From Berghia stephanieae (taxonomy: Eukaryota; Mollusca; Gastropoda; Nudibranchia; Aeolidiidae): a DNA stretch of 64,000 bases. Made by a program: the position numbers and the translations under genes. The notes beneath the pieces are model-generated. The model did no database searches and was not told the DNA's origin. It saw nothing but the letters and a program-made list of their open reading frames with translations. This document shows positions 56,506 to 64,000 of the stretch, one piece after another (the stretch's first letter is position 1; each line of letters starts with the position of its first letter). Location of the stretch: contig CM067444.1 in NCBI GenBank assembly GCA_034508935.3, positions 22,832,015 to 22,896,014 of the forward strand. Direction: 5' to 3'.

Positions 56506-57864
56506 CAATCAATCTTTCATAATTAACCGAAAAATGCCTGTAAAATCCGCGTTTTTTATGCTATCAACAAATTCTTGCATGTGTTCATACCTTGACTTGT
56601 CCTTCATTTCTCTACGTAACAGCCAAGTCTGTCGACACACTTCTGCCAACGCCGCACCATGGAATAGATACCCTCTCGGAAGAAATTTCCGTCAAGGTTT
56701 TGTAGCCATTTCCGCACATGGTCAACAAGCTCTTCATCGACATCAAAGCGCTTTCCTGCCAGCTCACGTTTCAGTGGCCCAAAGAGGTGATAATCAGATG
56801 GTGCGAGGTCTGGACTGTGTGGTGGGTGTGGCAAAATCTCCCATCCATATTTCTCTAGCCAACCTTGCGTCACTCGTGCTGTGTGGGGTGTAGCGTTGTC
56901 GTGTTGCAAAATAACCCCGTTGGTCAACTGCCCTGGGCGCTTTCTGCGAATGGCCTCCCTAAGCTTGTCAAGAGTTTGGCAGTACCTTGCAGCATTGATT
57001 GTTTCTCCAGGTTGTAAGGTTTCGAACAGAATAACACCACGACTGTCCCAGAAAACATTTCCATTATTCTCTTTGCTGACCGCATGACTTTGAATTTCTT
57101 TGCGACAGGTGAGGATGGATGTTTCCATGTCATCGAATCTTGCTTTGTTTCTGGGGTGCAATGGTGCAACCAAGTCTCATCACCGGTGACTATGCTGTCA
57201 AGAAAAGTCACATCGTACCCTAGAAAGTCTCCGCCGGCGTTGGCAGTATGCCCGTGAACCCTGCGTGAGCTCTTGCTTCTTCTCAAAAGTTCCCTTTATG
57301 ATTGTCTGTCAATTGCTTAGGAACCCATCTTGCACTGACTTTTCTGTAGCCAAGTTCATCAAATACAATTCTACGAGCAGAAGTTTCCGAAATTTCAAGA
57401 CTGCTTGCGATTTCATGAAGTTTCAACCTCCTGTCTTGACGAATAAGCTCATCAACTCGCTTCACATTGTCTTCTGACGTCGCAGTCATTGAACGCCCTC
57501 TCCCTTCCCTGTCTGTCAAGTCGGAATGGTCGGCTTCAAACAAATTACACCAGTGATAGACTTGTGTACGGCTTATAACATGCTCACCATATACACTCTG
57601 AAGTTCTTTATGAATTTCGGTAGGATTCAGACTTTTGGCGTTCAAAAAACATATGACTGCTCTGATTTCCTCCTTTGACCAAGTTTCAAGGTGGGTCGCC
57701 ATCTTTAAAATCGTCTAGAAATTCATTGTGCAAAATGATGCACTTCATAATTTCTGGGAATATCCGTAAGGAAAAAAGGAATATCATGTCGTTTACAGAA
57801 TTAAAAAATCTCCACTGGTTGCTGAGCAATGGGCATTTTTCGGTTATTTCTGAAAGAGCCCTCG
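56506..57864 (-). mobile_element. Mariner DNA transposon, decayed
   Basis: About 1.36 kb, the usual mariner size. The ends share TCTTTCA-AAWTAACCG and GAAAAATGCC as inverted copies (left near 56,512, right near 57,857). A TA lies at the right edge (57,865-57,866); the left edge is eroded. It contains a broken transposase gene. Confidence 0.85.
56604..57702 (-). pseudogene. Mariner transposase (D,D34D), frame-disrupted
   Basis: It starts MATHLETWSKEEIRAVI with a paired helix-turn-helix DNA-binding region (ISRTQVYHWCNLF). The catalytic parts are IVTGDETWLHHC, LQHDNATPHTAR and HSPDLAPSDYHLF; exactly 34 residues separate the second and third aspartates. The sequence runs through three frames, with changes near 57,285 and near 57,100-57,170, so one product cannot be made. 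The C-terminus ends DRLGCYVEK. The enzyme cuts and pastes mariner copies at TA sites. Confidence 0.9.
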
Positions 57865-57934
57865 TAGTTTGTAATTATTTATAGTTTGTATTTTGTATCT
57901 TGACAATAGAAAAGGACCTTTTCAATGGGCGAGA

Positions 57935-57949
57935 GGGGGGGGGGGGGGG
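57935..57949. repeat. Poly-G tract, 15 nt
   Basis: A pure G run just right of the mariner. A (CAT/CGT)n-rich stretch follows at 58,020-58,065. Confidence 0.95.
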
Positions 57950-58212
57950 TATGCAGCTAGATGAAAATACATATAAATATCAATTAAATAGATATATGCC
58001 TAATACAAGACAAACATCTTCATCTTCATCATCATCCATCATCATCGTCGTCGTCGTCATTACTATATTTGTTCGATGATTTAATGTCCAAAAATGTCCT
58101 TACAGGATTGGTTTTAAGATCAAGTGGGCTACCCTGTATTATATATAAAAAAGGTGACATTTGGATGTCATTTTTAAATTATATTATTAGACATCTTTTG
58201 ATCATTTGATTA

Positions 58213-58366
58213 CAATGAAATCCTTATAAATCCAACACCTTCAGACCAGAAATTTTGATTGACTTTAAGCAAAGCTGATTTTATCCATTTTCAATGGAAC
58301 GTTTTAAGATAAAGAACAGAAAATTTAAGGCCATTGAGAGGTGTTGATTTTATGAGGATTCCACTG
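58213..58366. mobile_element. 154-bp TA-flanked MITE
   Basis: The ends CAATGAAATCCTTATAAATC and, inverted, CAGTGGAATCCTCATAAAAT are imperfect inverted repeats. Both are flanked by TA (58,211-212 and 58,367-368). This fits a Tc1/mariner or pogo-type non-autonomous element. Confidence 0.7.
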
Positions 58367-58374
58367 TATAAGTA

Positions 58375-59021
58375 CAGTGGAAACGTGATATAACAGGGAT
58401 GGTGGGATCAGAGCAAAAGTCCTGTTATAGGCGATCCCTGTTACATCAGAAATACAAGGGAAATAAGCACATAATTGACTTTTTCAAGTGATCTAATACT
58501 TCGATTACCTCCCTTGTCAAAAAAACTGAATTCGACAGGGATTGTGCGCAATGTAAATTATAATACATGTATAGATCTAGATAATACTTTTTCTTCTTCT
58601 TTTTTTACCTTTTTAAATTTATTTCAAACTTTATTATTCATCAAAGACAAGTGGGAACCAGTTGGCTTCAGGGATGTGCCCCCCACCCTCCTTAGTCAGA
58701 CAAAAATTGTTAAAAATGAACATAATATTATATTATTATTATTTAAAAGGGGAAATTGAATGGGACCTTATCATAGTCATTGTTCTTTAAAGAAATCCTT
58801 GATTGAAGTCTGTCTTGACTTCCTGATGACAGTGTCTTCAACAAAGTTTTCCTTCTTGATTGTTCCCGTGTGAAAAGGCATTGTCCCTGTTATAGCCGAT
58901 TTGGTTCAAGTGAGGCCATGCTATAACCGATAATTTTTAATAGAGACAAAGGAGGTAAAAAACAAATCCTGTTATACCCGATCCCTGTTATAACCGGGCC
59001 TGTTATAAATGGTTTCCACTG
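58375..59021. mobile_element. 647-bp TA-flanked MITE
   Basis: The ends CAGTGGAAAC are exactly inverted, with further TATAACAGG and GATCCCTGTTA blocks repeated on both sides, and TA flanks (58,373-374 and 59,022-023). Its left TA is only 5 bp from the preceding MITE. The interior is non-coding. It is likely pogo/Tigger-like by its ends. Confidence 0.75.
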
Positions 59022-59034
59022 TATAAGGTTTTAC

Positions 59035-59097
59035 CAGTGATGATGGTTGCCCTCAGGAGGAATTTCCTCCTCTGAAAAAATTACATTTCCACCTGTG
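59035..59097. mobile_element. Left half of the CAGTG-TGATGG MITE family
   Basis: Begins CAGTGATGATGGTTGCCCTC and continues with GGAGGAATTTCCTCCTCTG and AATTACATTT. It matches the reverse complement of the 5,020-5,304 element until ATTACATTT and then stops matching. Confidence 0.65.
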
Positions 59098-59344
59098 AAG
59101 TTTCTGCTTGTAACCCAGGCTAAGTAGAACAAGTATAGCCGAAACCATCAACATCAAGAAAGGATAGAGAAGGACGAGTAGAATGCTTAGTCGTGTTGAC
59201 CCTTATTCTTTTAACTCTTTCAAGTCAATTTAAAGACTGAACTGTTTAAAATAGCCTTTACTTAATTTAGTTTATTGTTCTTCAAACTAAGCTTTCAGTG
59301 CTGTAGTGTTTATTTTATTTTCCCTTTGTGAGTTCGTGTTTTAT

Positions 59345-59421
59345 TGTAAAGTGCCTTAGAGCATGAATTCATGGAATTTGTGCGCTATATAAGTGATTTG
59401 TTATAATTATTGTTATTATTC
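59345..59421 (+). mobile_element. SINE 3'-tail fragment
   Basis: TAAAGTGCCTTAGAGCATG, then GTGCGCTATATAAGTGATTT, then (ATT)n. Confidence 0.5.
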
Positions 59422-60719
59422 AGATGAGAATAGTAGAAGAAATCCACTGTAGGTTTCCCTCCAGACCAGGGCCAATACACTGAGATTAAACTTGATAGAG
59501 AAGTGGAGAAGATAGTGGACTGTGCCTCACGTAATGACTATGATAGTAAAGAAATAATAATTAAAGGAAATCAAATGTAATGACAACTATATATGAGCCA
59601 AGGTCAAAAGGTGCCCGTCTGATACCAGTGTTAAGAAAATTTGATTTTTACTTAATTATGGGCGGTTTTCATTAGGTTAATGCTTGTAATCAATTGATAA
59701 TATGAAGAAGAGATAAAATGAGGTAGCTCAACATACTCTGTTCAGTAGGATATGAAATAAACAACTTAAAAGTGAAATTTGAATGCTGTTTGGCATGTGC
59801 TTAAAACGAGGTCAACGCATCACCTTTTTAGAAAGCATGTAGAAATTAAATGTGATGTTTTAGCTCACATGATTGAAATTTGACTAATAGTATAAAGTCA
59901 AAATTTACTTTTAAACGCAATTGCAGTATATTACATATCTGATTAAGTTTCATATAGAGTTCTTAAAAAGTTGGTATTGATTGTGACCTTTGGTGTCATC
60001 AAACACAGCACAATACTAAGACTCGACACGAAACTTTAAAGTTCATATTTAACGGTTATAACATGTTTTATTATGAGAAAAAAGCATAGATTTTCCTTCT
60101 GAACTCAAATCTTGGAGTAAATGTATTCCGTTTTGCTGATATCGAGGTTTATTGGTTTTGGTGTCATTTGTCACAAGCAACATGGCATGCGTGAACACGT
60201 GGAAGTTTGTTTCGTTAAATGGCGATTCGCAATTTTGATCCACCCTTCTTACCAGCCTTTGAAGTGCAGCACTTTCAGTTGCCTTTCCAGCGTGGCTCCA
60301 TGCAGAAAAGGTAAGTTGAACTTTGGTGTCATCGCTATTTTACATTGTCACAAGCAACACTTGATATTGGATATTACAAAGTGCCACCAACAAATTATGT
60401 TTTCATTTGTTATTCTATTTACAAATATGATATTATGACATCTCAATTGAGACTGTGATTCTGACACAATTAATCATTTTCTTGTAATTCTAATTTTTTA
60501 TGTTTCAGGGTTGTATGAATCAAGAAAAAGACAAAACTCAAGCTTTTGACGAATCCAGATAAATAGAAGGGTTGTCAAGAAATTTGCTTTGTTTTACTAT
60601 TAACACACTAAATTACTACAAACAAGCAGATTTGAGCAGTAGGGTGATGTCATCGTCTGGTTACATGAATTCATTACCATGACTGATATTTATCTAGAGT
60701 TTGTGTGACTTCTGGTACT

Positions 60720-61360
60720 TTTTGTGACCATTGGTGTCATTGGTTAAAATGTCACAGTTGACACTTAAGTTTGAAGTTTCTAATGTATTTCTGTTTTCAT
60801 GTTCTTCAAAGCTTGAAATGTCATTGAATTCCATTTTAACAGACTGTATTAGATTTGTACAGTTGCTATTCTTGATTTATTGAGGCAAAATTGCGTTCTA
60901 GTGCCGATTTTGACCCAAGTAATACATAGCAACAATGGTATTACTAGTTTCTAAGTATATTTCCAATTTGAAAGTATTAAGTTTCTTCACATATTATTGA
61001 ATTTCATTTTAGCATAATTGACTGTTGGCTTGGATGGTCATCTGATTTGCGGTTATTATGCTTTTTTTGACTGAAAATAATGATATAGTATGGACGAAAG
61101 TGTGAGTTGGTGTTCCTTGTACATAAGTATAAGTAATGGTGTCACCGGTCTTATGTCACAAGTCACATTCAGATGCTCTATTTTCCATGTATATTTCTAT
61201 TTTTGAAGTCTTTGGTTTCTGAAATATTATTAAATTCCATATTTACCTGAGGTTATTACACTGGTTTGACTGAAATTAATGATATATTGTCGAAATTGCA
61301 ATTTGGTATTGCCATAAGTAATGGTGTCATCGGTCTAATGTCACAAGTGACACAATGTCG
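60720..61360 (+). repeat. Degenerate tandem array with GGTGTCA/TGTCACAAG motif
   Basis: About three units of roughly 190-230 bp. Shared blocks are GGTGTCAYCGGT, ATGTCACAAGT, a TTTCT-ATTTTGAAGT-like block, ATATTATTGAATTCCATTTT and TTTGACTGAAAATAATGATA. Single motif copies also lie near 59,990, 60,160, 60,325, 62,630 (inverted) and 62,787. Confidence 0.6.
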
Positions 61361-62044
61361 CTAAATAAGATATCGATGGCCCTTGATCAAACCTCTTAAG
61401 TAGCGTTTTTGCCAATCCGCTGATCTAACCTCTGATGTCAACTTCAGAGATAAGCGCACCCTCTTATTCTTTAGTCTCAAGATGATCAAACCTCTGATGT
61501 TAGTTCAGAGTTCAAGGGAGACGGAGAAGTACTTTCAAGCAATCAAAAACACGTCATGTAAATTGTTTTCGTGGATTAGAAAGAATGATTGTGTTTTTAA
61601 CTACAAAATCAATATTTCATTTTACTGTTAATAGGGTTGTATTGACATTGGACTCTATAATTTTGAGCATCCATAAATATCACAGCTGCTAAATAATTGT
61701 CAATTTCTAAAGTCACGATGCGACTGAACTTCAAGCTATTATCTCCCGGTTATGCATTACTAGTAAATATAATGTACGAAATAATGATTGGGTATTTAAA
61801 AAGATAATACGCGGATCACCTGTTCTCCCTATCTCTATTAATGTGTAACAAAGCTCGATCATGACAATCACCCTATTAAATCACATGTCATGTCCACCTG
61901 ATGCCATCCTGATATCATACCACCATTTAAACCGCTACCCATCCTGTCCAACAAACAACAAAGATCTTTTGATTTATTTTAAAAAAAAAAGAAAAAGAAA
62001 AAGCTAAACAAACAAAAAACAACAAAACTAAAAAAAACAAAAAA

Positions 62045-62105
62045 CATTGAGCATTTATATAGCGCAATATCCAGTAAACGCGGTCAGGGCACTTTGCAAA
62101 GGTTC
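62045..62105 (-). mobile_element. SINE 3'-tail fragment
   Basis: On the minus strand it reads TTTGCAAAGTGCCCTGACC and then ATTGCGCTATATAAATGCTC. Confidence 0.5.
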
Positions 62106-62236
62106 CCTATATATATTAATTGTATATGCATTGAAAAAAAATCATGAACAAACTAAAAGGAAATAACAATTTTATCTTAATCTTTAAAGTTTATTTAAAT
62201 TTTTAAAAAATATTAATTTTCATCTCCTACATCCGT

Positions 62237-62238
<2 letters not shown>

Positions 62239-62292
<54 letters not shown>
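62239..62292. repeat. (ATG)n microsatellite
   Basis: About 17 ATG triplets inside the nested element. Confidence 0.95.
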
Positions 62293-62293
<1 letters not shown>

Positions 62294-63261
62294 GCCGCCA
62301 TGCAATACAAAGTATTAAGAAACGTGTTGCAGCTCTCCTCTATCTCAAAACCCGTTGTTCAAACCTCGGAAGTGACATCGGAGGATTGATCGTCGTGAAA
62401 ACGCCGGGCGCGACTCTGATGTCGACATCAGAGCTTTGATCAACGGATTCACGAAAACGCTACTTCAGAGGTTTGATCATCGGACCGTCGATATGCTTTG
62501 GTCACATTATTTCCCAACATTTTATTCCAAAAGTTTCTGAACATTGCTGGTAATAAGCATATGCAATATTGTTGTTGTTGTTAATGTACAATCATTTTTA
62601 TGAAATAATATATTTGCATTCTATGTTGCTTGTGACCGATGACACCAAAAAGCAACCTTTTCTCCAATAGTTGGTAACACTATTGTACTATGATTGTTGT
62701 TGATTGTGTCTTTTTGTTTTTACTTACTAAATAAAGTTTGATACTTAACAAAAATCATTTGGTTATTGCGCTTTTTGTCTCATTTTGGTGTCACCGGTTA
62801 CATGTGACACCAGCAACCTATAGGCATTGTTGACGTTATTTTGCTGCGTTTGACCGTAAGTTATCTAAAGGGCCTTTGATTCATGAAGTACGGGGTTTTT
62901 GCTACATATATAGAAACATAAATGGACTATTATGTCACTTTTATTTTGAGAAAAAAAATTGGCACCTTTTGACCTTGGCTCATATTTATTACAAAAAAAC
63001 TAATTAACAAACCAAAACACAATTAGAATGACACAGCTCTACTTATCATTCCTCCTTCGCTTGTCTCTCTCCTATCATCCACAAATATGAACATCACAGC
63101 ACAGATAAATAATTGAATCAAAACAGAACGGCTGGTTGTAGTGTGGTGTCTGGTAAAAGTAAAATCTCTTCTTCTCCATCCCCCCTCTGACTCCTTGTGT
63201 ATTGCTTTTATAGTGATTGTTTGAACCCCTGATTGGGTGGTCGAGGAGTTCATAAAAACTA

Positions 63262-63455
63262 ATAATGAATGACCTGAGTTTGATATGAATTTTTTTGGAT
63301 TCGTGGATAGCTCATACGGTAGAGTCACGCTCTCACCGGCCAGGTTGTCGTACCAATAAGATCGCGGGTTCAAACCCCATCACCGCCGCAAACATTTTTT
63401 ATTCTCTATTGTCTTCTGGCACTTTTCTACTCACTTCATCTCTTGTTGTTACCAT
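63262..63455 (+). mobile_element. tRNA-derived SINE, monomeric full copy
   Basis: A 194-bp copy of the A segment alone, with A box GATAGCTCATACGGTAGAG, B box GGTTCAAACCC and tail CTTGTTGTTACCAT. It is bounded by the 11-bp direct repeat CATAAAAACTA (63,251-63,261 and 63,456-63,466). It defines the unit length of the family. Confidence 0.85.
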
Positions 63456-63559
63456 CATAAAAACTAGCAGCCCAGGGGGTAATCGGTCAGCTCCGGACTC
63501 GATTGGGTGAAATCATAGCAACAAGACTTGGACATAACACCCCAATCACATTTACTAAC

Positions 63560-63754
63560 AGTAACAGTGAGAGACTTAATGTGCGAAGGAACAAATAGGT
63601 GCAGTTTCCCACTCTCCAGAAATTAGTTATAGTATCGATAATAATTTATCATCTCAGTTGCTCTAAAAGTGGGGTTAGTACAGTAAAAATGGGGCTTAAA
63701 GGCAATCGTTAAAAATGTTTGCCTTTTCTTTACTTTTTGTTACCATCAGCACTG
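63560..63754. mobile_element. Right half of the CAGTG-TGATGG MITE family
   Basis: Matches the other half of the 5,020-5,304 element: GTGCAGTTTCCCACTCTCC, CTCAGTTGCTCTAAAAGTGG, GGGCTTAAAGGCAATCGTT and the terminal CCATCAGCACTG. It has the same orientation as the left half at 59,035. Confidence 0.7.
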
Positions 63755-63911
63755 TTTTAACATAAAACCTGACGTTGTGTGCTGTACAGTAGGTTGGCTA
63801 GGACTTTAAAAATAAAAGAAGAGAGAGAGAGAGTGAGCGAAAGTGAACTTATAAGTAATAAGAACGGGACAACTCACTTGTCATAAATACCGTCCTTATG
63901 TAGTTATGCGG

Positions 63912-63913
<2 letters not shown>

Positions 63914-63951
<38 letters not shown>
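63914..63951. repeat. Poly-G tract, 38 nt
   Basis: The longest G homopolymer in the window. The remaining sequence to 64,000 shows nothing else. Confidence 0.97.
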
Positions 63952-63953
<2 letters not shown>

Positions 63954-64000
63954 AGTTTGACGGGGAAAAAAAAAAAGAAAGAAATTCCTGTGGATATAGA

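Larger units (their letters stand above)
61373..62491. mobile_element. 1.1-kb nested element with long inverted repeats
   Basis: The ends TCGATGGCCCTTGATCAAAC and, inverted, TCGACGGTCCGATGATCAAA are flanked by TA at 61,371-372 and 62,492-493. The imperfect inverted similarity extends over about 80 bp or more (TGATCAAACCTC, AAGTAGCGTTTT, CTCTGATGTC). It is non-coding inside. Confidence 0.7.
59591..62985. mobile_element. 3.4-kb inverted-repeat element of unknown family, no transposase seen
   Basis: A perfect 25-bp terminal inverted repeat (59,591-59,615 and 62,961-62,985), core TGAGCCAAGGTCAAAAGGTG. The flanks are TAT-rich, so the target duplication is unclear. The interior carries a repeat array with a GGTGTCA...TGTCAC motif, a nested inverted-repeat element and a SINE tail. 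No long ORF resembles a transposase. I could not match the ends to a named superfamily. Confidence 0.65.

Noticed and set aside
60121-60438. 105-codon plus-strand ORF inside the 3.4-kb element as a transposase
   Set aside because: It is made partly from two copies of the GGTGTCA...CACAAGCAAC motif and shows no catalytic pattern.

Overview
The window is animal nuclear DNA: AT-rich, with long introns, canonical GT..AG splice sites and dense simple repeats. Four or more short interspersed repeat families, a LINE and a mariner are present. The genes and repeats suggest a marine invertebrate, probably a mollusc or other lophotrochozoan; this placement is inferred from repeat style, not proven.

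Three conserved host genes were rebuilt exon by exon, with reading phase checked across each junction. (1) RNF10, a RING-finger ubiquitin ligase, lies on the minus strand from the left edge to about 9.3 kb. Ten exons and 558 codons are visible; the C-terminal exons are off the left edge. (2) ARMC5, an armadillo-repeat plus BTB protein, lies on the minus strand at 18.76-29.37 kb in seven exons. It has one unexplained frame switch in its largest exon. (3) CHFR, the FHA-RING-PBZ mitotic checkpoint ubiquitin ligase, lies on the plus strand at 34.61-55.87 kb. It has 20 exons that join in phase to a complete 588-residue protein. ARMC5 and CHFR are divergently oriented across about 5.2 kb. RNF10 and CHFR are both ubiquitin ligases and ARMC5-type BTB proteins work with cullin 3, but the sequence does not show that the neighbours cooperate.

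Repeats occupy much of the rest. CHFR intron 10 holds a complete RTE-type LINE (42,706-45,953) with an 11-bp target-site duplication and an open 992-codon reading frame, but its first catalytic aspartate is glycine. Beside it are an older LINE fragment and about 560 bp of (ACT)n. A decayed mariner follows CHFR (56.5-57.9 kb). The 9.7-18 kb interval holds a 1.3-kb trinucleotide-derived minisatellite, an inverted outlier of it, and pieces of another LINE. Several SINE-like families recur, including a ~525-bp (CAAA)n-tailed family with precise target-site duplications and a tRNA-derived family found as an A-B-A tandem insertion.

The most unusual stretch is 58.2-63.8 kb, a nest of inverted-repeat DNA elements without recognisable transposase. 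Two TA-flanked MITEs are followed by a 3.4-kb element with a perfect 25-bp terminal inverted repeat. That element carries an internal repeat array with a recurring palindromic motif and encloses another TA-flanked ~1.1-kb inverted-repeat element. The whole nest appears to lie inside a split copy of a further MITE family seen alone at 5.0-5.3 kb.
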